The notes: generated by a model not told the origin, from the sequence alone. 64,000 nucleotides of DNA from Sphingopyxis sp. MSC1_008 (GCF_023197165.1 NZ_JALPRD010000004.1:62001-126000), one strand, 5' to 3'; counted from the first letter of the stretch, positions 10,347 to 19,350 are shown. Program-made: numbers and translations.

Positions 10347-11078
10347 TTGACCACGAGCGCCCTCCCCTCGCGGCGCGACGAAGCGTGGCGCTATAGCGAC
10401 ATCGACGCGGTCGCCGCGGCGTGGCCGCTGCCCGCGCCCGAGAGCATCATCGTGCCCGCAGGCGGCAATTTTGCACGGGCGATTGTGCAGGATGCGGGCG
10501 ACATCCGTCAGATCGAACTGGTGCTCGGCAAGGGCGCGGCGGCTTCGCTGCATGTGCTCAACATCGGCGGTTCTTATGGCCGTATCGAACTCAATGTAAT
10601 CCTGCACGAAGGCGCCGATTTTCATCTCGGCGCCGCGCAGATCGGCGGTGGCGAGCAGAATCTGGAGATCGTCACCACGATCACACACGCCGAACCCGGC
10701 GCGACGTCGTGGCAGGTGGTGCGGTCGGTGCTCGGCGGCACCGCGACGGGCACCTATCTCGGCAAGGTCGCCGTCGCGCGCGATGCGCAGCAGACCGACA
10801 GCGAGCAGGATGTGAAGGCGATGCTGCTCGACCGCAGCGCGACCGCCAACGCCAAGCCCGAACTCGAAATCTTCGCCGACGATGTGAAGTGCGCGCACGG
10901 CTGCGCGATCGGCGAACTCGACGCGATGGCGCTCTATTACCTCCAGTCGCGCGGGCTGCCGCCCGGCGAAGCGAAGAAGCTGATGCTGCAGGCGTTCGTT
11001 GCCGGCGTGTTCGACGGCGCCGAGGATGAGGAAAAGCTGCAGGCACTCGCGCTCGCGAAGCTGGGAGAGCTGGTGTGA
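10347..11078 (+). CDS. sufD: Fe-S cluster assembly protein SufD, short form
   Basis: Partner of SufB in the SufBC2D scaffold. The protein is about 243 aa, roughly the C-terminal beta-helix half of the ~420-aa enterobacterial SufD; such short forms are usual in this order. Typical stretches are SRRDEAWRYSDI at the N-terminus, and IFADDVKCAHGCAIGELD with LPPGEAKKLMLQAF near the C-terminus. TTG 10347 was chosen because GGGAGAT precedes it by 6 bp; a GTG at 10332 is also in frame but lacks a ribosome site. The stop overlaps the sufS start as GTGA. Confidence 0.93.
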   Translation: MTTSALPSRRDEAWRYSDIDAVAAAWPLPAPESIIVPAGGNFARAIVQDAGDIRQIELVLGKGAAASLHVLNIGGSYGRIELNVILHEGADFHLGAAQIGGGEQNLEIVTTITHAEPGATSWQVVRSVLGGTATGTYLGKVAVARDAQQTDSEQDVKAMLLDRSATANAKPELEIFADDVKCAHGCAIGELDAMALYYLQSRGLPPGEAKKLMLQAFVAGVFDGAEDEEKLQALALAKLGELV

Positions 11079-12256
11079 GCACCACGACCGCGCTCCGCGC
11101 CTTGACCGACGTTCGCGCCGACTTCCCCGGCCTGACGCCCGGCTGGCACTATCTCGACACCGCCGCGACCGCGCAAAAGCCGCAGGCGGTGATCGACGCG
11201 ACGGTCAATGCGATGGGCCGCGACTATGCGACGGTGCACCGCGGCGTCTATGCGCGCTCGGCCGACATGACGCTCGCCTATGAGGCGGCGCGGCGGCGGA
11301 TCGCGGCGTTTATCGGCGCAAAGGAAGAGCAGATCGCGTTCGTGCGCGGCGCGACCGAGGCGATCAATCTGGTCGCTTATTCGCATCCGAAGAAAGGCCG
11401 CGTCCTGCTGTCGGTGCTCGAACATCACAGCAATATCGTGCCGTGGCAGCTTGCGGGCTGGCAGGTCGATGTGTGCCCGCTGACCGCCGACGGCTGCATC
11501 GATCTCGAGGCTGCCGAGAAGCTGCTCACCCCCGAACATAATATGGTCGCCTTCGCGCATGTCTCGAACGTGCTCGGTAGCCCGCTCGATGTCGCGCGCG
11601 CCGCCGAGCTGGCGCACCGCGTCGGCGCCGAGCTGCTGATCGACGGCTGTCAGGCGGTGCCGCGGCTGCCCGTCGATGTCGCCGCGCTCGGCTGCGACTA
11701 TTATGTTTTCTCGGGGCACAAGCTTTACGGGCCCACCGGCGTCGGCGTGTTGTGGAGCGACAAGCTCGATAGCCTGCCGCCGTGGCAGGGCGGCGGGTCG
11801 ATGATCGACCGCGTGACCTTTGCGAAGACGACCTACGCCCCCGCCCCGACACGCTTCGAGGCGGGCACGCCCGCGATTATCGAGGCGATCGGGCTGGCGG
11901 CCGCAGTCGACTATGTCGAGGCGATAGGGATCGATGCGATCCATGCGCATGAGGTGTCGCTGGTCGGCACGCTGCGCGAGGCGCTGGCGCGGAAGAACAG
12001 CATCACGCTGTTCGGCCCCGAAAACAGCGCCGGAATCGTGAGTTTTGCGATGGCGGGGGTTCATCCGCACGACATCGGCACTATCTTGGACGAAAGCGGG
12101 GTCGCGATCCGCGCCGGGCACCATTGCGCACAGCCGCTGATGGAGCATCTGGGCGTCGCCGCGACCGCGCGCGCGAGTTTTGGCGTTTACAGCAATGACG
12201 ACGATGTGGCGGCGCTGATCGATGGCCTCGCCCGCGTCGAAAGGATTTTCGGATGA
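11075..12256 (+). CDS. sufS: Cysteine desulfurase SufS
   Basis: PLP enzyme that removes sulfur from cysteine as an enzyme-bound persulfide and feeds the Suf scaffold. 393 aa, group II. The PLP lysine is Lys216 in FSGHKLYGPTG and the catalytic cysteine is Cys351 in RAGHHCAQP. The substrate-side EHHSNIVPW loop is intact. GTG 11075 overlaps the sufD stop, and the sufS stop overlaps the next ATG. No sufE or sufU partner is present in the window, so the sulfur acceptor must be encoded elsewhere or be supplied by SufBCD directly. Confidence 0.97.
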   Translation: MSTTTALRALTDVRADFPGLTPGWHYLDTAATAQKPQAVIDATVNAMGRDYATVHRGVYARSADMTLAYEAARRRIAAFIGAKEEQIAFVRGATEAINLVAYSHPKKGRVLLSVLEHHSNIVPWQLAGWQVDVCPLTADGCIDLEAAEKLLTPEHNMVAFAHVSNVLGSPLDVARAAELAHRVGAELLIDGCQAVPRLPVDVAALGCDYYVFSGHKLYGPTGVGVLWSDKLDSLPPWQGGGSMIDRVTFAKTTYAPAPTRFEAGTPAIIEAIGLAAAVDYVEAIGIDAIHAHEVSLVGTLREALARKNSITLFGPENSAGIVSFAMAGVHPHDIGTILDESGVAIRAGHHCAQPLMEHLGVAATARASFGVYSNDDDVAALIDGLARVERIFG

Positions 12257-12723
12257 GCGAGGACCGCATGATCAAGGTCGAGGAAGTGGAAAGCGTCGAA
12301 GCCCCGCCGAAGGCGCGTGTCGAGGACGTGGAAAGCGCCCCCGAGAAGCTCGAGCGCAAGCGCGACTATCTGGAAGGCTTCCTCGCGGCAAAACCCGCGG
12401 CGGTCGAACCGAGCGCGGTCGGCGGCGACCTGTACGAAGCCGTGATCAACGCGCTGAAAGACATTTACGACCCGGAAATCCCGGTGAACATCTACGACCT
12501 TGGCCTGATCTATAATGTCGAGATCGACGAGGGTCATGCCGTCGTCACGATGACGCTGACGACGCCGCATTGCCCGGTGGCGGAATCGATGCCCGCCGAG
12601 GTCGAACTGCGCGTCGGCGCGGTGCCGGGGGTCGGCGATGCCGAAGTCAATCTTGTCTGGGATCCGCCGTGGTCGCCGCAGAATATGAGCGACGAAGCGC
12701 GGCTCGAACTGGGAATGCTGTAA
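12253..12723 (+). CDS. sufT: SUF-system protein SufT (MIP18/DUF59 family)
   Basis: 156 aa. Residues 55-155 form the MIP18/PaaD domain, with the signature DPEIPVNIYDLGLIY and the cysteine in TTPHCPVAESMP. Family members help mature Fe-S proteins. The first ~50 residues are a charged Glu/Lys/Val-rich extension, and an alternative ATG at 12268 would shorten it. It is coupled by ATGA overlap to sufS, and its TAA stop overlaps the ATG of sufA. Confidence 0.92.
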   Translation: MSEDRMIKVEEVESVEAPPKARVEDVESAPEKLERKRDYLEGFLAAKPAAVEPSAVGGDLYEAVINALKDIYDPEIPVNIYDLGLIYNVEIDEGHAVVTMTLTTPHCPVAESMPAEVELRVGAVPGVGDAEVNLVWDPPWSPQNMSDEARLELGML

Positions 12724-13079
12724 TGACCGAAACCAAAACCCGCGCACGCCCCGCCGCCGTCGCCCTGACCGCCGGTGCCGAAGCGCGCATCGCGAAGCTG
12801 ATGGCTTCGGCGCCCGAAGGCGCGATCGGCGTCCGCCTGTCGACCCCGCGCCGCGGCTGTTCGGGGCTGGCCTACTCGGTCGACTATGTCACCGAAGAGG
12901 TGAAATTCGACGAGAAGATCGAGACGCCCGGCGGCGTCTTCTACATCGACGGTGCGTCGGTGCTGTACCTGATCGGCAGCACGATGGACTGGGTCGAGGA
13001 TGATTTCGCCGCGGGCTTCGTGTTCGAGAATCCGAACGCCAAGGGCGCGTGCGGCTGCGGCGAGAGCTTTACGGTCTAA
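12723..13079 (+). CDS. sufA: A-type Fe-S carrier SufA
   Basis: 118 aa HesB/IscA-like carrier that receives clusters from SufBCD and passes them to apo-proteins. The three ligand cysteines are present: Cys46 in PRRGCSGLAY and Cys110/Cys112 in GACGCGESF. ATG 12723 shares its first base with the sufT stop, so it is the seventh suf gene in a tightly coupled run. It is the last gene of the suf operon. Confidence 0.96.
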   Translation: MTETKTRARPAAVALTAGAEARIAKLMASAPEGAIGVRLSTPRRGCSGLAYSVDYVTEEVKFDEKIETPGGVFYIDGASVLYLIGSTMDWVEDDFAAGFVFENPNAKGACGCGESFTV

Positions 13080-13134
13080 ACGCGCATTTCCGCGCAAAAT
13101 ATGCTATAACGCCCCCGAAATAGCAGGGGCTGTC

Positions 13135-13869
13135 ATGATGCGTGCGCTCTATTTGCTTTATGCCGCAGTGGCTTACGCGATCTTTTTCGCGACCTTTTTG
13201 TACCTTATCGCCTTTGTCGGCAATTTCTCGCTCGTTCCGGTGACGGTCGATTTCGCGCGCGTTGCGACGCCCGGAAAAGCGGCACTGATCGATGCGGCAC
13301 TGATCGCGCTGTTCGGCATCCAGCATAGCGTGATGGCGCGGCCGGGGTTCAAAGCGGGCTGGACACGCATCGTCCCCGCGCCGATCGAGCGCAGCACCTA
13401 TGTGCTGTTCGCCAGCATCGCCCTGATCGTGCTGATGGCCTTCTGGCATCAGCTGACGGCGCCGGTGTGGACCGTCACGCACGGCGTCGGCGCCGCGATC
13501 CTTTGGGTGCTGTTCGCGAGCGGCTGGGCGATCGTGCTGACCAGCACCTTCCTGATCAACCATTTCGAGCTGTTCGGGCTGCAGCAGGCGTGGTTCGCGC
13601 TGCGCGAACGCGCGGCGGCGCCGCCCGTGCTGCGCCAGCCTTTCTTCTATAAATTCGTCCGGCACCCGCTCTATTCGGGATTCTTCATCGCCTTTTGGGC
13701 AACGCCGGTAATGACCGTCGGCCACCTGCTGCTCGCGGCCGGCCTGTCGATCCATATGCTGATCGCGATCCGCCTCGAAGAGCGCGACCTGATCGATATC
13801 TTTGGCGAGGCCTATGTCGGTTACCGCAGGCGCGTCGGAATGCTCATTCCGCGCGTCGGCGGCCGTTAG
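13135..13869 (+). CDS. mddA: Methanethiol S-methyltransferase-like membrane protein (MddA family)
   Basis: About 245 aa with five or six membrane helices. Resemblance to MddA, which makes dimethyl sulfide from methanethiol and SAM, rests on NHFELFGLQQAW, FVRHPLYSGFFIAFW, MTVGHLLLA and LIAIRLEERDL ending in GMLIP. The RHPLY...EERDL part is the SAM-binding core shared with isoprenylcysteine methyltransferases and NnrU. ATG 13135 or 13138 is possible. Function in this strain is inferred; a related small-thiol methyltransferase is the alternative. It is monocistronic after the suf operon and convergent with the extensin gene. Confidence 0.75.
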   Translation: MMRALYLLYAAVAYAIFFATFLYLIAFVGNFSLVPVTVDFARVATPGKAALIDAALIALFGIQHSVMARPGFKAGWTRIVPAPIERSTYVLFASIALIVLMAFWHQLTAPVWTVTHGVGAAILWVLFASGWAIVLTSTFLINHFELFGLQQAWFALRERAAAPPVLRQPFFYKFVRHPLYSGFFIAFWATPVMTVGHLLLAAGLSIHMLIAIRLEERDLIDIFGEAYVGYRRRVGMLIPRVGGR

Positions 13870-14582
13870 CGGCAGACCGTCCAGCCCGCGGTCCGCGCCG
13901 CCATGTCGATATGGAAATGGTCGGCGTGCGCGCGGTTATAGTCGGGCGATAAGAGGGTGCTGAACAGGCCGCAGCTTTCGTCGCGAACCGCGTGCAGGAA
14001 CTCGCTGCGCTTGTCGCCCGGCGTCCAGTCGTTGATCAGCGAGATGCGCGTGCCGTCGGCGAGGACGAAGGCCGAAATGTCGATCGCATTTGCGGTCGAA
14101 TGCTGGCTCTGCGCCTGCTCGCCCGCGATCTTGCGGCAATTATAGCTGCCGAGATTTTCGAGTTCGACGACCTTTTGCCCGAAATATTTCTGCGCGAGCG
14201 GCTGGACGACATCGCGGGTCCATAAAGCCATCGCCGCGGTCACCGCGCAGCTTGGCGCGACATTCGCGGGACGCAGCGTCGGCACCAGGCGGTCGCCGGT
14301 CAGGATCATGCGCTGGCTCGCGCGACACTTGCCGGTGCCAATCGCCGGGCGGCGGAGATAGCCGGCCTCCGCGCGGTCGAAGGCGGCGAAGCAGGCGCTG
14401 TCGTCGCTCGCCAGCGCCACCAGCTTGCGGTTCGTCGCCCAGCCCCGCGGGTGTGCGAGTTCGAAGCGCGCGCCGGGGATATGTTCGGGATGCGCGCGCA
14501 CCCACTGCATGCCGAGGATCGCGCCAAGCGTCAGCAGCACCGCGGCGGCGAACCAGATCAGATAGGGGCGGAGAGTCTTCAT
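13866..14582 (-). CDS. Extensin-family protein, membrane-anchored, peptidase-like fold
   Basis: 238 aa. One N-terminal membrane helix (residues 8-25) is followed by an extensin-like C-terminal domain. Its conserved core is NCRKIAGEQAQSQHSTANAI then DISAF and, near the end, HADHFHIDM. The S.H...N..D and HxDHFH arrangement is that of zinc D-Ala-D-Ala carboxypeptidase-like (LAS) folds, so a role in peptidoglycan or periplasmic hydrolysis is possible. The cysteine-rich periplasmic part may be disulfide-bonded. It overlaps the end of the mddA-like gene by 4 bp and is divergent from the halogenase. Confidence 0.85.
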   Translation of the reverse strand: MKTLRPYLIWFAAAVLLTLGAILGMQWVRAHPEHIPGARFELAHPRGWATNRKLVALASDDSACFAAFDRAEAGYLRRPAIGTGKCRASQRMILTGDRLVPTLRPANVAPSCAVTAAMALWTRDVVQPLAQKYFGQKVVELENLGSYNCRKIAGEQAQSQHSTANAIDISAFVLADGTRISLINDWTPGDKRSEFLHAVRDESCGLFSTLLSPDYNRAHADHFHIDMAARTAGWTVCR

Positions 14583-14649
14583 CGTGTCCGTTCTGCGTGC
14601 CGCAAATTACCGCTTGTTGAAAGCGCTTTGCGGCTCGATAGCGTTCCCG

Positions 14650-16194
14650 GTGGCAAAACGCTCGATCCTGATCGTCGGCGGCGGGACCGCGGGATGGCTC
14701 ACCGCCGCCTATCTCGCGCGCTTTTTCGACCTGCCGCGCAATCCGCGCCTGTCGATCACCCTGCTCGCGTCGGACGAGATCGGCAGCATCGGGGTCGGCG
14801 AAGGCGCCTTTCCGACGATCCGCAATACGCTGCAATTCATCGGCATCGACGAAAGCGCGTTCGTGCGCGCGACATCGGCGACGTTCAAACAGGGCATCCG
14901 CTTCGACGACTGGATGCGAACGCCCGAAGCGGGACAGTCGAGTCATTATCTGCACCCGTTCGAGGCGCCCTATCATGGCGACGGCTATAGCCTCGTCTCC
15001 TATTGGCTGCTCCAGGATGAGGCGACGCGGCGGCCGTTCGCCGAGGCGATGACGATCCAGAACCGCGTCGCCGAGGCGCAGCGCGCGCCGAAGCGTCCCG
15101 GCGAGGGCGAATTCACCGGCCCGCTGAACTATGCCTATCATTTCGATGCCGCGCGGCTGGCCGAAGTGCTGTCAGCGCAGGCGCGCGCGATGGGCGTTAC
15201 GCACCTCAGCGGCACACTGACGGGGGTCGGGCTCGATCCGGCGAGCGGCGCGATCGACCATGTCGTGACGGCCGAGCATGGGACGCTGGCGGCCGACCTC
15301 TACATAGACTGTTCGGGTTTCCGCGCCGAGCTGATCGGCGGCGCGCTGCAATCGCCGTTCAAGGGCGTGCGGGACCAGCTGTTCACCGACCGCGCCCTCG
15401 CGTGCAAGCTGCCCTATGACCGCCCCGACGTGCCGCTGGAAAGCTATACGATCGCGGCGGCGCACGAGGCGGGCTGGACGTGGGACATCGGGCTGGCCGG
15501 CGCGCGCGGCATCGGCTGCGTCTATTCGAGCGATCATCTGAGCGACGAGCGCGCCGCCGAAATCCTCGCGGCCTATACCGGCGGGCGCAGCCATGACGTC
15601 AATGTCCGCTCGATCCCGTTCGAGGCGGGGTATCGGCCCGCGTCTTGGGTGAAGAATTGCGTCGCGGTGGGATTGTCGGGCGGCTTCCTCGAACCGCTCG
15701 AATCGACGGGACTCGTGATGATCGAGACCGCGGCGGCAATGATCGCCGAGATGTTCCCGCTGAACGGCCCGGTCGGCGCGCCCGCGCGACGCTTCAACGA
15801 GCTGATGGCGGCGCGTTACGACAACACGATCAACTTCCTGAAGCTCCATTATTGCCTGAGCCAGCGCAAGGAAGCCTTCTGGCGCGACAATGGCGATCCG
15901 GCATCGATCCCCGAGCGTTTGAGGGAATTGCTCGAGGAGTGGCGCTATCGCCCGCCGGGGCGCTTCGACTTCATCCTCGACCTCGAAAGCTTCGCCTTCT
16001 TCAACTATCAGTATATCCTCTATGGCATGGAATATTGCACCGACCTGTCGCCGGTGCGCGAGGAATTTCCCGACACCGCCGAGGCCGAGCGCATCTTTGC
16101 GCGGATCAAAAGCTTTGGCGACCGCGCCGCGAGCGAACTGCCCGCACACCGCGCGATGATCGACCAGATCAACGCGGGCGGCGCTTACGCCTGA
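14650..16194 (+). CDS. Flavin-dependent tryptophan halogenase family protein
   Basis: About 514 aa. The N-terminal GGGTAGW motif (residues 10-16) binds FAD. The lysine that activates HOCl in PrnA (Lys79) corresponds to Lys80 in TFKQGIRFDDW, and the active-site Glu is in EPLESTGL. The second motif WxWxIP is altered to WTWDIG. GTG 14650 keeps 67 bp from the divergent extensin gene; GTG 14584 would add 22 poorly conserved residues. Such genes in sphingomonads and Caulobacter usually sit beside TonB receptors for sugars. This one is alone, so substrate and even halogenation are uncertain. Confidence 0.88.
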   Translation: MAKRSILIVGGGTAGWLTAAYLARFFDLPRNPRLSITLLASDEIGSIGVGEGAFPTIRNTLQFIGIDESAFVRATSATFKQGIRFDDWMRTPEAGQSSHYLHPFEAPYHGDGYSLVSYWLLQDEATRRPFAEAMTIQNRVAEAQRAPKRPGEGEFTGPLNYAYHFDAARLAEVLSAQARAMGVTHLSGTLTGVGLDPASGAIDHVVTAEHGTLAADLYIDCSGFRAELIGGALQSPFKGVRDQLFTDRALACKLPYDRPDVPLESYTIAAAHEAGWTWDIGLAGARGIGCVYSSDHLSDERAAEILAAYTGGRSHDVNVRSIPFEAGYRPASWVKNCVAVGLSGGFLEPLESTGLVMIETAAAMIAEMFPLNGPVGAPARRFNELMAARYDNTINFLKLHYCLSQRKEAFWRDNGDPASIPERLRELLEEWRYRPPGRFDFILDLESFAFFNYQYILYGMEYCTDLSPVREEFPDTAEAERIFARIKSFGDRAASELPAHRAMIDQINAGGAYA

Positions 16195-16200
16195 TCACGC

Positions 16201-17409
16201 TCAGAGCGCATATTCGAGCGTAAGCCACAGCCGGTCGGTGTCGGTAGCAAAATCGTCGGCGCGATAGCGAGCGTAGCGAACCGATCCGTTCATCCGTCCG
16301 CGCTTGGCGGTGAGCAAAAGGCCGATCTCGTCGCCATAATGCTGGTTCAGCCGGTCGCTGTCGAAGCGATGCCAGGCGCCGGTGACACCGATGGAATCGA
16401 AGCCCGCGACTTTCTTCCAGCCATAGCCGAGCGAGGCGTAGACATCGCGCAGGCCGTTCGGCGGGGTCGTCACGAACTTGCCCGCCCAGCCGTTGAAGCG
16501 GAAATGCGAGGCGAGCGGGGTCTGGACGCTGGTGAGCGGCGCGCCGCTGTCGGCGCCTAGCACCTCATAGCCGCCGGTTGCGGTCAATCCGCCCGCGGCA
16601 ACGCCCGCTTCGGCGAGCCAATAGTCGGCGGCATAGTCGTTCGGGTTGGCTTGCCAGTCGCGCTGCCGCGCCCAGCTTGCGGTGTAGGACACCTTCATAT
16701 CCTTGGCGAGCGGCCGGGTTCCGCTGAAGCGCAGCCCCCAAGTCTGACTCGACAGGCGAAAGCCTTGCACCGCCGCTTCGTCCTGATCGACCAGATAGGC
16801 GAAACCGCTGACCGTGCCGATGCCGGTGCCATAGCCAACGATCGCGAAGACATTGCCGCCGCCGATCGCCTGCGGCCGCGCGCCGGCGCCGTTGCGGCCG
16901 TTCACCGTGCGCACGCTCCAGCTATAGGTCAGGTCGGCGCTGAGCCCCTTGGCCTTGCCCCATTGCAGCCGCACCGCGTCATAGGTCTGCTCGTTCTGCC
17001 GGAAGCCCGCCGAGCCGAGGAAGCGCTGGTCGGCAAGTTCGATACGCTGGCGTCCTCCGGTCAGCGCAAAGCCATTTTCGCCCACGTAGCGAACCTGCGC
17101 GCGATTGAGTTCGAGGTTCGGCGGATCGGCGATCAGCGGGAAGGCGGTCTTGCCGTTGGTGCCGTCGTTATAGTCATAGCTGATGGCGAGATTCGCCTCG
17201 CCTTCGACAAGCCCCGACCAGCGGCCTCGCAACAACTGGACGCCGGGGCGGACGCGGAGCGTCAGCGCCTCGCCATCGCGGGGCAGGCCATCTTGCCCGG
17301 TCGCCTCATAGCGCAGCCGCGCGTCGAGCAACGGCTTCACCGCAATCTCCTGCGCGCACGCGGTGCCGCTCAGCAGCGCCAGCGGCACCGCAAACCAGAT
17401 TCTGCTCAT
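16201..17409 (-). CDS. Outer-membrane porin, alginate-export-like beta-barrel
   Basis: 402 aa. A signal peptide (MSRIWFAVPLALLSGTACA) is followed by an antiparallel beta pattern throughout, ending in Leu, as outer-membrane barrels often do after an aromatic strand (LWLTLEYAL). PNLELNRAQVRY and GRQRIELADQRFLG are characteristic of the alginate-export (AlgE-like) porin family in sphingomonads. It lies 62 bp downstream of the CPA2 antiporter with a hairpin between. A transported substrate cannot be named. The nearby halogenase is convergent, not in the same operon. Confidence 0.8.
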   Translation of the reverse strand: MSRIWFAVPLALLSGTACAQEIAVKPLLDARLRYEATGQDGLPRDGEALTLRVRPGVQLLRGRWSGLVEGEANLAISYDYNDGTNGKTAFPLIADPPNLELNRAQVRYVGENGFALTGGRQRIELADQRFLGSAGFRQNEQTYDAVRLQWGKAKGLSADLTYSWSVRTVNGRNGAGARPQAIGGGNVFAIVGYGTGIGTVSGFAYLVDQDEAAVQGFRLSSQTWGLRFSGTRPLAKDMKVSYTASWARQRDWQANPNDYAADYWLAEAGVAAGGLTATGGYEVLGADSGAPLTSVQTPLASHFRFNGWAGKFVTTPPNGLRDVYASLGYGWKKVAGFDSIGVTGAWHRFDSDRLNQHYGDEIGLLLTAKRGRMNGSVRYARYRADDFATDTDRLWLTLEYAL

Positions 17410-17429
17410 GGCGCGATCCCGAAAATAGT

Positions 17430-17457
17430 CCCCGCTCCGGCCAGGCCTGGAGCGGGG
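17430..17457 (-). terminator. Hairpin between the CPA2 antiporter and porin genes
   Basis: CCCCGCTCC (17430-17438) and GGAGCGGGG (17449-17457) form a 9-bp perfect stem with a 10-nt loop. In the minus direction it is followed by ACTATTTTC, a weak U-run, so partial termination between the two genes is more likely than a full stop. Confidence 0.5.
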
Positions 17458-17471
17458 ATTCTGGGAGTTTG

Positions 17472-18860
17472 TCAGGCGGGTTTCGCCGCGAGTTCGCTGC
17501 CGTGCTGCGGCTCGTCGGGGCCGTCGGTGCCGAGTTGGCCGAGTTCGCCCGTCTCGCGTGCCTTGCGGCCATAGACGAATTCGAACAGCGGACCCGCCAT
17601 CACCGTGGTGACAATCGCCATCAACACCATCATCGAGAAGAGGGTCGGGCCGATGATGCCTTTTTGCAGCCCGATGTTGATGATGATGAGCTCCATCAGC
17701 CCGCGCGCATTCATCAGCGCCCCGATGCCGAGAGCGGTACGGTTGTCCTCGCCCGCGAGCCGCGCCGCGAACCAGCAGGCGCCGAACTTCGCCGCGATCG
17801 AGACGAGCAATATGCCGAATGCGAGTGCAAGCAAGGTCAGGCTGTTCACCGTGTCGAGCCGCGTGTTGAGCCCCGAGTAAGTGAAGAAGACGGGGACGAG
17901 CAGGATGGTGATCGGGCTGATCTTGCGCTTGATCTCCTCGGTCAGCTTGCCGCGCGGCATGCAGACGCCGAGGATGAAGCCGCCGAACACCGCGTGGATG
18001 CCCGCGGCGTCCATGACAAAGGCGCAGAGCGCGAAGAGCATCAGGACGATCGACAGCATCGTGTCGCTCATCTCGCCGCGTTCCTCGACGATGCGGCCGA
18101 GTGGGACGAGCAATTTGCGTCCGATGAAGAACATGAAGAGCGCGAAGCTGAGCCCGCCGATAATCGCGATCAGCGCCACCCCGGGGCCGCCGCCGAAAGT
18201 CGCGAGCACGATCGCGAGCACGCACCACGACACCGCATCGTCGAACGCGCCGGCGGTCAGCGTCAGCGTGCCGAGCGCGGTGTTGGCGAGGCCGCGTTCG
18301 TTGATGATGCGCGCGAGCATCGGGAACGCAGTCAGCGCGATGCAAGCGCCCATGAACAAGGTCGCGCTGCCCTGGCTCAGCCCCTCGGTGAAGAGGCCGG
18401 GGACGTCGAGCAGGAACGGCGTGATCAACGCGGCGAACAGGAAGGGCGCGACGATGCCCGCCGCCGACACGCCCATCGCGCTCTTCGCCTTCGACTGGAA
18501 ATGGTCGAGGCGGAGCGTGGTGCCGACGAGGAACATGTACAGGCCCACCCCAACCTGCGCGCAGACGTAGAGGATACTCCGCGTTTCCTTCGGGAACAGC
18601 GCCGCCTGAAATTCGGGGAAGAAGAGGCCGAAAAGCGAGGGGCCGATGAGGACGCCGGCGATCATTTCGCCCACGACCTGCGGCTGCCCGAGGAATTTCT
18701 TCGCCGCCCAGCCGACGGCACGGCAAACGATCAGGATCACCGCGATCTGCAGGAAGAAATGGATGCTGAAATCGGTCGGCGTATAACTGGCCGCGGAATT
18801 CACCGCCGGGCCGTGCGCGCCGAGGACGTCGCCGACCGCGCGAGCCAGTTCATCGAACAT
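17472..18860 (-). CDS. Monovalent cation:proton antiporter, CPA2 family
   Basis: About 462 aa and 12-13 predicted membrane helices. It has the KefB/NapA-like Na+/H+ exchanger domain: GQPQVVGEMIAGVLIGPSL, ACIALTAFPMLARI and GAFDDAVSWCVLAI, with the ion-binding Asp pair region DD. MNARGLMELIIINIG closes the domain. There is no TrkA-N domain, so it is not a full Kef channel. ATG 18860 is used; an in-frame TTG at 18872 has a better ribosome site (GGGGAGAG) and may be the true start. It exports Na+ or K+ in exchange for protons at the inner membrane. Confidence 0.9.
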   Translation of the reverse strand: MFDELARAVGDVLGAHGPAVNSAASYTPTDFSIHFFLQIAVILIVCRAVGWAAKKFLGQPQVVGEMIAGVLIGPSLFGLFFPEFQAALFPKETRSILYVCAQVGVGLYMFLVGTTLRLDHFQSKAKSAMGVSAAGIVAPFLFAALITPFLLDVPGLFTEGLSQGSATLFMGACIALTAFPMLARIINERGLANTALGTLTLTAGAFDDAVSWCVLAIVLATFGGGPGVALIAIIGGLSFALFMFFIGRKLLVPLGRIVEERGEMSDTMLSIVLMLFALCAFVMDAAGIHAVFGGFILGVCMPRGKLTEEIKRKISPITILLVPVFFTYSGLNTRLDTVNSLTLLALAFGILLVSIAAKFGACWFAARLAGEDNRTALGIGALMNARGLMELIIINIGLQKGIIGPTLFSMMVLMAIVTTVMAGPLFEFVYGRKARETGELGQLGTDGPDEPQHGSELAAKPA

Positions 18861-19044
18861 ATGTGATACCAATTTCGCTCTCCCCACTTTGGCACAACGC
18901 GACTCGTATGGAGCCATCTATTGCTGTTTCCCGCCAGCAAGGAGACATGAAAGCCGAAGCCACGCAATACCAACCGGGGAATTGGGCCTGTCGCCGTCAG
19001 CGATTTTCCCGGCACCGCTCAATTTTGTTGCGAGCCAGTCACAG

Positions 19045-19062
19045 TGTAGTAACATACCTACA
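19045..19062. promoter_or_regulatory. Inverted repeat, candidate toxin-antitoxin operator
   Basis: TGTAG and CTACA form arms around an 8-bp centre, extended to CACAGTGTAG...CTACATGTG with one extra base. It lies 49 bp upstream of the antitoxin ATG in an AT-richer promoter area. Antitoxins of the Phd class normally bind such a site to repress their own operon. Confidence 0.45.
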
Positions 19063-19110
19063 TGTGAACGCTATCATTTATGCCATTTTTTGCATTACGC
19101 GGAGACTGAA

Positions 19111-19350
19111 ATGAAGCGCGTGACGAGCCGCGAACTCAATCAAGACGTTAGCCGCGCGAAGCGATTTGCGCTGGTCGAACCGGTGTTCGTCACCGATCGC
19201 GGGCGGCCCACACACGTCCTGATCAGCATCGACGCCTGGCGGCAGCTCAGCGGCGAGCGCGAGACGATGGCGCAATTGCTCGCCGCCCCGCCGGGTGACC
19301 TTGCGCTCGATCGCGCGCACCTGCGCAAGGCGCTGGACGGGCGCGGTTGA
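19111..19350 (+). CDS. Antitoxin, Phd/YefM-like
   Basis: 79 aa. The N-terminal MKRVTSRELNQDVSRAKR is a typical Phd/YefM DNA-binding start. It is followed by VEPVFVTDRGRPTHVLISI, the central strand motif of the family, and a charged C-terminal helix expected to wrap the toxin. ATG 19111 is preceded by GGAGA. The stop overlaps the toxin start by one base. It neutralises the PIN toxin and probably represses the operon. Confidence 0.9.
   Translation: MKRVTSRELNQDVSRAKRFALVEPVFVTDRGRPTHVLISIDAWRQLSGERETMAQLLAAPPGDLALDRAHLRKALDGRG

Noticed and set aside
10347..11078. Calling sufD truncated or a pseudogene because of its length
   Set aside because: The N-terminal and C-terminal family motifs are both present and short SufD is common in this order.
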